DNA from: Phil1 sp963643205
Lineage (GTDB): Bacteria; Bacillota; Clostridia; Christensenellales; CAG-138
Direction of reading: 5' to 3'
Assembly (NCBI GenBank): GCA_963643205.1
Contig: CAVIJJ010000017.1
Span: 1-37,028, forward strand
Length of the DNA stretch: 37,028 bases
The notes beneath the pieces are model-generated. The model was given only the letters and a program-made list of their open reading frames with translations. It made no database searches and was not told the DNA's origin. Each line of letters starts with the position of its first letter. Position 1 is the stretch's first letter. A program made the translations under genes and the position numbers. Positions 7,792 through 14,930 of the stretch are shown one piece after another.

Positions 7792-7809
7792 GGTTAGATA
7801 GACTTAACC
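7792..7809. promoter_or_regulatory. Fifth DtxR-type dyad, before feoB
   Basis: GGTTAG-N6-TTAACC, the same architecture as the array upstream of feoA, lies 14 bp before the feoB ATG and just upstream of its AAAGGAG ribosome site. No clear -35/-10 pair is seen here, so it may act on an internal promoter too weak to see, or as a roadblock. Confidence 0.65.
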
Positions 7810-7823
7810 GAAAGGAGCAGAAT

Positions 7824-10328
7824 ATGGACAAGCAGATAAAGATAGCCCTCGCGGGCAACCCGAACTGCGGCAAAACAACCCTGTTCAACGCGCTCACCGG
7901 TTCCAACCAGTTTGTTGGTAACTGGCCCGGCGTAACGGTTGAAAAGAAGGAAGGCCGCCTGAAGAAGCATGAGGACGTGGTCATAATGGACCTGCCCGGC
8001 ATTTACTCCCTTTCCCCTTACACTCTTGAAGAGGTTGTCGCGCGTAACTACCTGATTACCGAAAGGCCCGACGCGATTCTTAATATAATCGACGGCACCA
8101 ACCTTGAGCGTAACCTTTACCTTACCACCCAGCTTACAGAGCTTGGCATTCCCGTTGTTATCGCCATAAACATGATGGACGTTGTTAAGAAGAACGGCGA
8201 TAAGATAAACGTTGCTGAGCTTTCCCGTCAGCTTGGCTGCAAGGTAGTCGAGATATCCGCCCTTAAGGGCACCGGCATTATGGAAGCCGCAGAGGCTGCC
8301 GTAAGCGCCGCCAGTTCCACCAAAACCGTGCCTATGCACACGTTCTCCGGCCCCGTTGAGCATGCCATTGCCCATATCGAGGAAGCGGCTGTGCACAATA
8401 TGCCTGCCGAGCAGCAGCGCTGGTACGCCATAAAGATTTTTGAGCGCGACGATAAGGTGCTTGAAAAGCTGAACATTCCTGCGGACACAATGAGCCACAT
8501 TGAGCAGGATATAGCGGCCGCCGAGAAGGAGCTTGACGACGACGCCGAGTCCATAATCACCAACGAGCGCTATGTTTACATTGCGGAAATTATAAAGAGC
8601 TGCTACAAGAAGAAAAACGCCGGCGGCCTTTCCACTTCCGACAAGATCGACAAGATCGTTACCAACCGCTGGTTGGGCCTGCCCATTTTCGCTCTGGTAA
8701 TGTTCCTTGTTTACTACATTGCCATGGTTACCGTGGGCAGCGCGGCTACGGACTGGGCAAACGACGGCCTGTTCGGTGATGGCTGGCATCTCTTCGGCAT
8801 CGGTACCGCCGAGTATGAAGAGGTAAGCGAAGAGTACACCAACGCCATGAACGCCGTATCCGCCTTCGTTGAGGTTGATACCGAGGCTGAAGATTTTGAC
8901 GAGACCGCTGCTCTTGAAGAGCTTAAGAACTACGCTCCCGAAACCGAGGACGCTTCCGCCGTTATAGGCATAGAGGATGAGGAAACCCTGGCCATAAACG
9001 ATATGACCGCTTATTATTCCGCCATTCCCGAAGACGCCGATGAGGAGGCCACCATCCCCGTAACCTACACCGATGCCGTTGCTTATCTTGAGCAGAACGG
9101 CTTTGAGGAGCCCGATCCCGCCAACTACGGCGTATGGGTACCCGGTGTTCCCACGCTTGTGGGCAACCTGCTTGAAAGCGCGAACGCCGCCGAATGGCTG
9201 CAGGGCCTGATACTCGATGGTATTGTCGCGGGTGTTGGCGCGGTGCTTGGCTTCGTTCCCCAGATGCTCGTATTGTTCCTGCTGCTCGCTATACTTGAGG
9301 CCTGCGGTTACATGGCTCGTATAGCGTTCGTACTGGATAGGATATTCCGCAAGTTCGGCCTTTCCGGCAAGTCCTTCATCCCCATGCTCATCGGTATGGG
9401 CTGCGGCGTGCCCGGCGTTATGGCCAGCAGAACCATAGAGAACGAGCGCGACAGGCGCATGACCATAATGACTACCACCTTCATCCCCTGCGGTGCTAAG
9501 GTTCCCTTTATCGCCATGATAGCCGGCGCTATCTTCGGCGGATCCCCCTGGGTATCCACCAGCGCTTACTTCATCGGCATGGCCGCCATCATTGTGTCCG
9601 GCATAATGCTTAAGAAGACCAAGATGTTCGCCGGTGAGCCCGCTCCCTTCGTTATGGAGCTGCCCGCTTACCATTGGCCCACCGTTTCCAACGTTCTCAG
9701 GAGCATGTGGGAGCGCGGCTGGAGCTTCATAAAGAAGGCCGGCACCATCATACTGCTCTCCACCATACTGGTCTGGTTCACCACTTACTTCGGAGTAGTG
9801 GACGGCACCTTCAGGATGCTCTCCGAGGATGAGATTAACTACTCCATCCTGGCCAGCATCGGCAACCTGATCGCCTGGATATTCACCCCGCTCGGATGGG
9901 GCAACTGGCAGGCTACCGTAGCCTCCATAACCGGCCTTGTAGCTAAGGAAAACATAGTCGGTACCATGGGCATACTGTACGGCGGCGGCGACGGCACCGT
10001 GTATCAGGCGGTTGCAAGCGCGTTCACCGGCATAAGCGGTTATTCCTTCCTGGTATTCAACCTGCTCTGCGCTCCCTGCTTCGCGGCCATGGGTGCCATC
10101 AAGCGCGAGATGAACAGCCCCAAGTGGACCTGGTTCGCGATCGCTTATCAGTGCGGCTTCGCTTATGTAATAGCCCTTATGATCAACCAGTTCGGCAATG
10201 CCATAACCGGCAATACCAATGTAATCGGCCTTGTAGTAGCCCTGGCGCTGCTTGCCGGCATTATCTACATGCTTGTGAAGCCCTATAAGGAAGCTACCAA
10301 GCTGACCACTAACGTAAAGGTAAAATAA
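7824..10328 (+). CDS. feoB: Ferrous iron transporter FeoB with enlarged outer loop
   Basis: FeoB is the inner-membrane Fe(II) importer with an N-terminal G domain. G1 GNPNCGKT is at 11-18, G3 DLPG at 56-59, G4 NMMD at 116-119 and G5 SALKG at 145-149. Membrane segments begin near 285. The conserved GCGVPGVMASR (526-536) and FIPCGAKVPF (553-562) of the Gate/core region are present. At 834 residues it is longer than most FeoB (about 650-770). The extra length is a Glu/Asp-rich stretch of about 110 residues (roughly 326-440) between the first membrane helix and the GAVLGFVPQ helix, presumably on the outside. ATG 7824 follows AAAGGAG. Codon use is richer in ACC, ATC and CTG than in neighbours, suggesting high expression. 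A 626-codon antisense frame inside is a shadow. Confidence 0.97.
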   Translation: MDKQIKIALAGNPNCGKTTLFNALTGSNQFVGNWPGVTVEKKEGRLKKHEDVVIMDLPGIYSLSPYTLEEVVARNYLITERPDAILNIIDGTNLERNLYLTTQLTELGIPVVIAINMMDVVKKNGDKINVAELSRQLGCKVVEISALKGTGIMEAAEAAVSAASSTKTVPMHTFSGPVEHAIAHIEEAAVHNMPAEQQRWYAIKIFERDDKVLEKLNIPADTMSHIEQDIAAAEKELDDDAESIITNERYVYIAEIIKSCYKKKNAGGLSTSDKIDKIVTNRWLGLPIFALVMFLVYYIAMVTVGSAATDWANDGLFGDGWHLFGIGTAEYEEVSEEYTNAMNAVSAFVEVDTEAEDFDETAALEELKNYAPETEDASAVIGIEDEETLAINDMTAYYSAIPEDADEEATIPVTYTDAVAYLEQNGFEEPDPANYGVWVPGVPTLVGNLLESANAAEWLQGLILDGIVAGVGAVLGFVPQMLVLFLLLAILEACGYMARIAFVLDRIFRKFGLSGKSFIPMLIGMGCGVPGVMASRTIENERDRRMTIMTTTFIPCGAKVPFIAMIAGAIFGGSPWVSTSAYFIGMAAIIVSGIMLKKTKMFAGEPAPFVMELPAYHWPTVSNVLRSMWERGWSFIKKAGTIILLSTILVWFTTYFGVVDGTFRMLSEDEINYSILASIGNLIAWIFTPLGWGNWQATVASITGLVAKENIVGTMGILYGGGDGTVYQAVASAFTGISGYSFLVFNLLCAPCFAAMGAIKREMNSPKWTWFAIAYQCGFAYVIALMINQFGNAITGNTNVIGLVVALALLAGIIYMLVKPYKEATKLTTNVKVK

Positions 10329-10383
10329 GCCTTAACGATAAAACCCGATCATTATTCTAACTACCTAAGAAGGAGGGATTCTC

Positions 10384-10557
10384 ATGATGAGCTGGTTAAG
10401 TGAAAACCTTGGAACTATAATCATTACGCTTGTGCTGGCGGGTGTGGTTGCGCTGATATGCGTTTACCTCTTCGGCCAAAAGAAGAAGGGGAAATCCTCC
10501 TGCGGCTGTAATTGCGCCAGCTGCGCGATGCACGGCAAATGCCATTCACGGCAGTAA
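10384..10557 (+). CDS. FeoB-associated Cys-rich membrane protein
   Basis: This 57-residue peptide is too short for ordinary gene cut-offs but is clearly real. AAGGAGGG lies 7 nt before its ATG and it follows feoB by 55 bp. One membrane helix (about 10-31, TIIITLVLAGVVALICVYLF) is followed by a lysine patch and a Cys-rich tail CGCNCASC ... GKCHSR. This is the layout of the FeoB-associated Cys-rich family, which follows feoB in many Firmicutes. The cysteines probably bind Fe(II) or another metal near the FeoB exit; that role is inferred. Confidence 0.9.
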   Translation: MMSWLSENLGTIIITLVLAGVVALICVYLFGQKKKGKSSCGCNCASCAMHGKCHSRQ

Positions 10558-10566
10558 AAACAAAAT

Positions 10567-10600
10567 GCGGGGGAGATGCGATTCGCGGCATCTCCCCCGC
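10567..10600. other. Strong hairpin between feo genes and second regulator
   Basis: GCGGGGGAGATGC (10567-10579) pairs perfectly with GCATCTCCCCCGC (10588-10600) around an 8-nt loop. No T-run follows on the plus strand, while the minus strand does run into T-rich sequence. In the operon direction it may protect or separate the feoB mRNA from the downstream pair rather than terminate it. Confidence 0.6.
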
Positions 10601-10641
10601 GCACTATCAAACCAAAGTATTAAAGGAGGACATAGGGCAAT

Positions 10642-11067
10642 ATGGAAAAATGCGTTAACGAGCAGGCAATGCAGCTTACGCCCTCCGCTATCAAATATCT
10701 TATGGCAACGGCTCAGCTGTGCAGCCTTGGAGAGGGCGCGCGGTGCGTGGACGTGGCGGCAAAGCTTAATGTGTCTAAGCCGAGCGCGCATGCCATGATA
10801 CAGAACCTGTGTGACCTGGGGCTTGCGACCAAAAAGCGTTACGGTATCGTGCGCTTAACGCCCGAGGGTGAGGCGCAGGCAAAACTTTATGAAGCGTGCT
10901 ACACGCCGCTTTACGAGCGTATGCACGAAGCGCTTGAGCTTGATGACGAGCTTTGCAAGAGTGTCGCGCTCAATGTGCTTTCTCAATCCTATGAAAAAAT
11001 AATCGAGCTGGCGCAAAGCCTTAACAAAGCAAATAACGCATACTCATTAAAGGAGATGTATTCATAA
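10642..11067 (+). CDS. DtxR-like winged-helix regulator, metal site degenerate
   Basis: This 141-residue protein has a winged-helix domain like the DtxR N-terminus. LTPSAIKYLMATAQLC is the first helix, CVDVAAKLNVSKPSAHAMIQNL the recognition region, and RYGIVRLTPEGEAQA the wing. In true DtxR proteins an ACKIEH-like helix carries metal ligands. The corresponding stretch here reads LCKSVALNVLSQSY, without the Glu-His pair, so metal sensing is doubtful or uses other residues. AAAGGAGG precedes the ATG by 12 nt. It follows the feo genes and overlaps the next gene by one base, so it likely belongs to iron homeostasis. A MarR-like assignment is the alternative. Confidence 0.75.
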   Translation: MEKCVNEQAMQLTPSAIKYLMATAQLCSLGEGARCVDVAAKLNVSKPSAHAMIQNLCDLGLATKKRYGIVRLTPEGEAQAKLYEACYTPLYERMHEALELDDELCKSVALNVLSQSYEKIIELAQSLNKANNAYSLKEMYS

Positions 11068-11324
11068 TGATAAAGACCACCCTTAAAATAAACGGCATGA
11101 TGTGCGGCATGTGCGAGGCGCATGTTAACGACGCTATCCGTTCCAAGTTTAACGTAAAAAAGGTGACATCGTCCCATACAAAGGGAGAGAGCGTTATACT
11201 TTCGGAAGAGCCCCTGGACGAAACGGCCGTCCGCACCACCATTGCGGGCACGGGCTATGAGCTTGAGTCCGTAAGCTCGGAAGAATACAAGAAAAAAGGG
11301 TTCCTCGGCCTGTTTGGGTGCTGA
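11067..11324 (+). CDS. Heavy-metal-associated (HMA) domain protein
   Basis: This 85-residue protein has the ferredoxin-like HMA fold of CopZ/Atx1 metallochaperones. The NGMMCGMCEAHV motif places the metal-binding CxxC at 13-16, and the strand-helix pattern follows to residue 70. The C-terminus ends in FLGLFGC, adding a third cysteine. Its ATG shares one base with the stop of the preceding regulator (TAATG), indicating translational coupling, and AAAGGAGATG precedes it. The usual ligand is Cu(I). In this iron operon the true ligand is uncertain. Confidence 0.88.
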   Translation: MIKTTLKINGMMCGMCEAHVNDAIRSKFNVKKVTSSHTKGESVILSEEPLDETAVRTTIAGTGYELESVSSEEYKKKGFLGLFGC

Positions 11325-11470
11325 GTAGGCATAAAGCTTAAGGATTCGCGATAGGTCCTCCTGTTAATTGGTACGCGCAGGCTCGGTATTACGCGGAGCA
11401 TAAGAAAACGGATGCGCAAAGCGAACCTATGGTGTAAAATATCGGCAGAACAGTAAAGGAGCCGATGATT

Positions 11471-11767
11471 ATGGGCGAAATAACGCTGATAGTAACATAC
11501 GAATGCAAGGACGGCAAGCGCAATAACTTTGTGCGCGATGTGGCGGCAAGCGGCATACTCGATGAAATTCTTAATGAGGACGGCTGCCGTATGTATAAAT
11601 ACGCCATGAGCGCCGCCAATGAGGACGAGCTTATATTGATTGAGCGCTGGTCAAGCGAGCAGGCGCAGAAAACGCACCTTGCCCGGCCTCATATGCAGCA
11701 GCTTAAGGCCATAAAGGAGCGCTATGTTGTGTCAACAAGCGTTGAAAAGCTTGTAAAGGCGGAATAA
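11471..11767 (+). CDS. Antibiotic biosynthesis monooxygenase-like (ABM) protein
   Basis: This small protein of about 98 residues has the dimeric ferredoxin-like ABM fold. The pattern is GEITLIVTYECKDGKR, then GCRMYKYAMS, then DELILIERWSSEQAQKTHLARPH, as in YgiN-type putative quinol monooxygenases. The start is set at ATG 11471 because AAAGGAG ends 9 nt upstream; the in-frame ATG 11465 is only 3 nt away. Upstream bases 11325-11464 hold a weak TAAAAT-like -10 near 11438 and no terminator for the HMA gene. Substrate unknown. Confidence 0.8.
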   Translation: MGEITLIVTYECKDGKRNNFVRDVAASGILDEILNEDGCRMYKYAMSAANEDELILIERWSSEQAQKTHLARPHMQQLKAIKERYVVSTSVEKLVKAE

Positions 11768-11781
11768 TCCAAAAACAAAGA

Positions 11782-11804
11782 AAGCGGCGACAAGCCGCTT
11801 TTTT
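11782..11804 (+). terminator. Terminator between convergent genes
   Basis: AAGCGGC pairs with GCCGCTT around a 5-nt loop, followed by TTTTTTG. The minus strand is also T-rich beyond it, so it probably serves the convergent membrane protein as well. Confidence 0.85.
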
Positions 11805-11815
11805 GTATCTTCAAA

Positions 11816-12874
11816 TCAGAGAGTCCCCGTTTTTTTAACCTTTCGGAAATTGAGCATAAGGCATATTAAGAACGGAACGCTTGCGTAGCCGAACACGGGA
11901 TATATAACGCTTATAAGGTTGCCGAAGCCGAACTGGCTCAGCACAAACGCCAGCAGCAGCATCCCGACCGTAAAGGCCATTTTGTGCTTGCCAAGACCAT
12001 TTACGTAAATTGTAGCCTGCTCTATAACGGCGAATATGGATGAAAGGCTCGCGCCAAACATTCCGAAAAGCATAAGCAGGCTGTAAACCAGGCTTAATAC
12101 GGGGTGCAGCTCGCCCGCAAGCGCACCCATTGGCAGCTCATAACTGCCGCTTGAGGGTACCGCGGCCATGGCGGCTATCATGCTCCACGCAAGAACTATA
12201 AGAAACAGGCTGCCAAGGCCAAGCCCGTGCCGCAAGGTTTTTTCATTTTCAAGAAGCTTTGCCGTGGGAACGAGTATGGCTATGGTTCCGAATATGTTAT
12301 AGGCCGCGTATGTTACAAAACCTATTATCCAGTTTGGCATAAGCGCGGACACGCTGCCCGTCGCGGGCGCGAAGGTAAAACCGGTGTTTATCAATGTCCA
12401 CGCCGCAAGTATAACGGCAAGAACGGTTGTTACCGGCACAAGCACGGAGAATACGGTCACAAGCCCCTGCAGCCCTATTACGGCAATGGCTATGACGGCG
12501 ATTGTGAATATAAGCCCCGAAAGCCAAGAGGGTAGCGGAACAAGCTCGCTTATAAGCGTTGAGGCGCCGGCCGTCATTATCATTGTAATGCCGAACGGCA
12601 GCAGGCATTGCATTATGCTTACTACCACGCGGAGCTTGGGGTGGTCGCCGTATGTCATAAGCCGGCCCATGTGCTCTACGCCCGTTAGCTGAATAAGGCG
12701 AAGGTTAGCGTAGTTAACTATAAAGAAAAGCACCGCCGTGCCTATGAAGCCGATAAGACCTATCGGGCCGAAGCAGGCGAAAAACTGCCAAAGCTCCTGC
12801 CCGGAAACAAATCCCGCGCCAAGAAAAATTCCCGCATAAGATATCGCCAGCTGAGTGGCACTGAGCTTTTTCAT
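11816..12874 (-). CDS. YkvI-like membrane transporter
   Basis: This 352-residue integral membrane protein has about ten hydrophobic segments. It opens with KKLSATQLAISYAGIFLGAGFVSGQE, typical of the YkvI family (APC/NSS-like superfamily, substrate unknown). Internal landmarks are GITMIMTAGASTLI, TYAAYNIFGTIAILVP and FGMFGASLSSIFAVIEQ. The frame extends to 12922, but ATG 12874 is taken because GTGGAGAG sits 10 nt ahead and the protein family starts there. It is a monocistronic unit with its own promoter. A GGCCC-N7-GGGCC dyad (12901-12917) lies in its leader. An amino-acid or related cation symporter role is only a guess. Confidence 0.82.
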   Translation of the reverse strand: MKKLSATQLAISYAGIFLGAGFVSGQELWQFFACFGPIGLIGFIGTAVLFFIVNYANLRLIQLTGVEHMGRLMTYGDHPKLRVVVSIMQCLLPFGITMIMTAGASTLISELVPLPSWLSGLIFTIAVIAIAVIGLQGLVTVFSVLVPVTTVLAVILAAWTLINTGFTFAPATGSVSALMPNWIIGFVTYAAYNIFGTIAILVPTAKLLENEKTLRHGLGLGSLFLIVLAWSMIAAMAAVPSSGSYELPMGALAGELHPVLSLVYSLLMLFGMFGASLSSIFAVIEQATIYVNGLGKHKMAFTVGMLLLAFVLSQFGFGNLISVIYPVFGYASVPFLICLMLNFRKVKKTGTL

Positions 12875-12928
12875 ATAATAAACACTCTCCACATAATAAA
12901 GGCCCTTTATTCGGGCCGCCAAATCGGT

Positions 12929-12957
12929 ATTATATCAGCCGCCGTCTCTATTTACAA
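12929..12957 (-). promoter_or_regulatory. Promoter of YkvI-like gene
   Basis: On the minus strand TTGTAA (complement of 12952-12957) and TATAAT (complement of 12929-12934) are 17 bp apart, with TGA directly before the -10 giving an extended -10. Confidence 0.8.
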
Positions 12958-12961
12958 TAAC

Positions 12962-12990
12962 TTTTATATTGCAGCGGAAAATGATATAAT
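12962..12990 (+). promoter_or_regulatory. Promoter of PfkB-kinase operon
   Basis: TGATATAAT (TATAAT at 12985-12990) is an extended -10. The -35 position at 12962-12967 reads TTTTAT and is weak. It is back-to-back with the YkvI promoter, sharing bases near 12957-12962. Confidence 0.65.
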
Positions 12991-13032
12991 CATCAAAAGA
13001 TGTTTATTCAGCCTTAATTCGGAGGGAACTCA

Positions 13033-13974
13033 ATGGGCATTGTTGTTATAGGCGCCATATTCGTTGATATAAAAGGATATCCGACAGAGCTTTATATACC
13101 AGGCGGCAGGAACGCAGGCAGGGTAGAGCAGGTGCATGGCGGCGTAAGCCGAAACATAGCCGAGGATATAGCCAATGTGGAGCTTAGGCCCACGTTTGTA
13201 AGCCTTGTTGATAATACGGGCACCGGAGCGGACGTTATAAAAAAGCTTAGGGACCACAAGGTGAATACGGATTATATAAGCGTAACGCCGGACGGAATGG
13301 GAACCTGGCTTGCGGTTTTCGGCAATAATGGGGACGTTGTGGCCGCCATATCAAAGCGCCCTGATCTTCACCCAATATACGATACATTGCTTGAGCATGG
13401 CGACGAGATATTTGAAAACGCGGACAGCATCGCGCTTGAAATAGATATTGATAAGGACATAGTTAAGCTTGTTTTCGCGCTTGCCGAAAAGCATAAAAAG
13501 GCCGTGTATGCCGTTGTGTCAAATATGCGCATAGCGGTTGAGCGCAGGGATTTTCTCCGCTCGGTGCAGTGCTTCGTATGCAATCAGCAGGAGGCGGGCA
13601 TACTTTTCGGCGATGATTACGACGGCAAATCCCCCGAGGAAATGGCAAAAATATTACCGCCGCGCGTGAAGGCCGCCCAAATACCGCGCATGGTTGTTAC
13701 AATGGGAGATCAGGGGGCTGTGTACGCCACAGCTGATGGTGAGTGCGGAATTTGCCCGGCAAAGCGCGTTGATGTAAAGGATACCACCGGCGCGGGGGAC
13801 GCTTTCTTCTCCGGCACCGTTATAGGCCTTACATACGGAAAAACAATCGCGCAGGCCTGCGAAATAGGCACGCGCCTTGCGGCAAGCGTTATATGCACGT
13901 CCGAAAACGTGTGCCCCAGGTTTTTGCCGGAGGAATTCGGCCTTGATGCGGACTTAATAAAAAACGCAAACTGA
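13033..13974 (+). CDS. PfkB-family carbohydrate or nucleoside kinase
   Basis: This 313-residue kinase of the ribokinase/PfkB family transfers phosphate from ATP to a sugar-like hydroxyl. The N-terminal VVIGAIFVDIKGYP strand and the GGVSRNIAEDIANV motif (usual GGxxxNxA) are present. The C-terminal signature DTTGAGDAFFSGTVIGL supplies the anion hole and the catalytic Asp of GAGD. The size is normal. GGAGGG precedes the ATG. The substrate cannot be fixed; pseudouridine, ribose or fructose derivatives are all possible. It is 27 bp from the DUF362 gene and likely co-transcribed with it. Confidence 0.88.
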   Translation: MGIVVIGAIFVDIKGYPTELYIPGGRNAGRVEQVHGGVSRNIAEDIANVELRPTFVSLVDNTGTGADVIKKLRDHKVNTDYISVTPDGMGTWLAVFGNNGDVVAAISKRPDLHPIYDTLLEHGDEIFENADSIALEIDIDKDIVKLVFALAEKHKKAVYAVVSNMRIAVERRDFLRSVQCFVCNQQEAGILFGDDYDGKSPEEMAKILPPRVKAAQIPRMVVTMGDQGAVYATADGECGICPAKRVDVKDTTGAGDAFFSGTVIGLTYGKTIAQACEIGTRLAASVICTSENVCPRFLPEEFGLDADLIKNAN

Positions 13975-14001
13975 AATTATATTTTTTAAGGAGGAAGAAC
14001 C

Positions 14002-14865
14002 ATGAAGTCAAAAGTATTTTTCTCAAAGGAAATAACCCCCGAAAAGGTTGTTGAGCTCTTCAGCGCGCTCAATAAGGAACTGCCGGGCAAGGTAGCGGTT
14101 AAGCTCCATTCCGGCGAAAAGGGAAACCAGAATTTTTTGGGGCCGGATTTCTGGAAGCCCATGGTTGAAAAGGTAAAAGGAACCGTTGTTGAGTGCAATA
14201 CGGCTTACGAGGGCTCCCGCAACACCACCGAAAGGCACATTGAAACCATGCGTGAGCATGGCTGGAGCGAAGCATTCACCGTGGATATAATGGATGCCGA
14301 AGGGCCGGACATGGAGCTTGATATACCCGACGGCAAAATGATTAAAAAGGACTATGTGGGCAAAAACATGGCCAATTACGATTCCATGCTCGTGCTTTCC
14401 CATTTTAAGGGCCATCCCATGGGCGGCTTCGGCGGCGCGCTTAAGCAGCTTTCCATCGGCTGCGGCTCGTCATACGGCAAGGCGTATATTCACGGCGCGG
14501 GTGAACCGGAAAAAATATGGACCGCCGATCACGATTCTTTCCTTGAATCCATGGCGGATTCGGCGGGCGCGGTATTCAAGTATTTCAAGGGCAATATAGC
14601 CTTTATAAACGTTATGAAAAACATGTCTGTGGATTGCGACTGCTGCGCCGTCGCGGAGGATCCCTGCCTTGCGGATATTGGCATAATGGCATCCCTTGAC
14701 CCCGTGGCCATAGATCAGGCCTGCATAGACAAGGTTTACGCCTGCGACGATCCCGGCAAGGCGCATTTTATAGAGCGCGTCGAAAGCCGCAACGGAGTGC
14801 ATACAATAGAAGCCGCGGCGGAGCTTGGCTACGGCTCACGCGAGTATGAGCTTATAGAAATCTGA
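14002..14865 (+). CDS. DUF362 protein
   Basis: This 287-residue protein matches the DUF362 pattern. It has VAVKLHSGEKGN near the N-terminus, a GTVVECNTAY strand, the hallmark LVLSHFKGHPMGGFGGALKQLSIGCGS, and IGIMASLDPVAIDQACID near the end. Many DUF362 proteins carry a 4Fe-4S ferredoxin insert; here only DCDCC...DPC is seen, so a full ferredoxin module is absent. AAGGAGGAAG precedes the ATG. Function is unknown, and redox or cofactor chemistry is only a supposition. It is second in the kinase operon and ends at a bidirectional terminator. Confidence 0.87.
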   Translation: MKSKVFFSKEITPEKVVELFSALNKELPGKVAVKLHSGEKGNQNFLGPDFWKPMVEKVKGTVVECNTAYEGSRNTTERHIETMREHGWSEAFTVDIMDAEGPDMELDIPDGKMIKKDYVGKNMANYDSMLVLSHFKGHPMGGFGGALKQLSIGCGSSYGKAYIHGAGEPEKIWTADHDSFLESMADSAGAVFKYFKGNIAFINVMKNMSVDCDCCAVAEDPCLADIGIMASLDPVAIDQACIDKVYACDDPGKAHFIERVESRNGVHTIEAAAELGYGSREYELIEI

Positions 14866-14889
14866 TTAAATTTTATTAAGAATAAAACA

Positions 14890-14920
14890 AAAGAGCGGGG
14901 AAAACCTCGCTCTTTCTTTA
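14890..14920. terminator. Bidirectional terminator
   Basis: AAAGAGCG pairs with CGCTCTTT (14890-14897 with 14908-14915), followed by CTTTAAT on the plus strand. The minus strand continues into TTGTTTTATT. It separates the convergent DUF362 and M20 genes. Confidence 0.82.
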
Positions 14921-14930
14921 ATATTCGCCA

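Noticed and set aside
7794..9674. 626-codon antisense frame opposite feoB
   Set aside because: FeoB is unambiguous on the plus strand. The antisense translation is Gly/His/Val-rich with no domain and arises from feoB codon bias.
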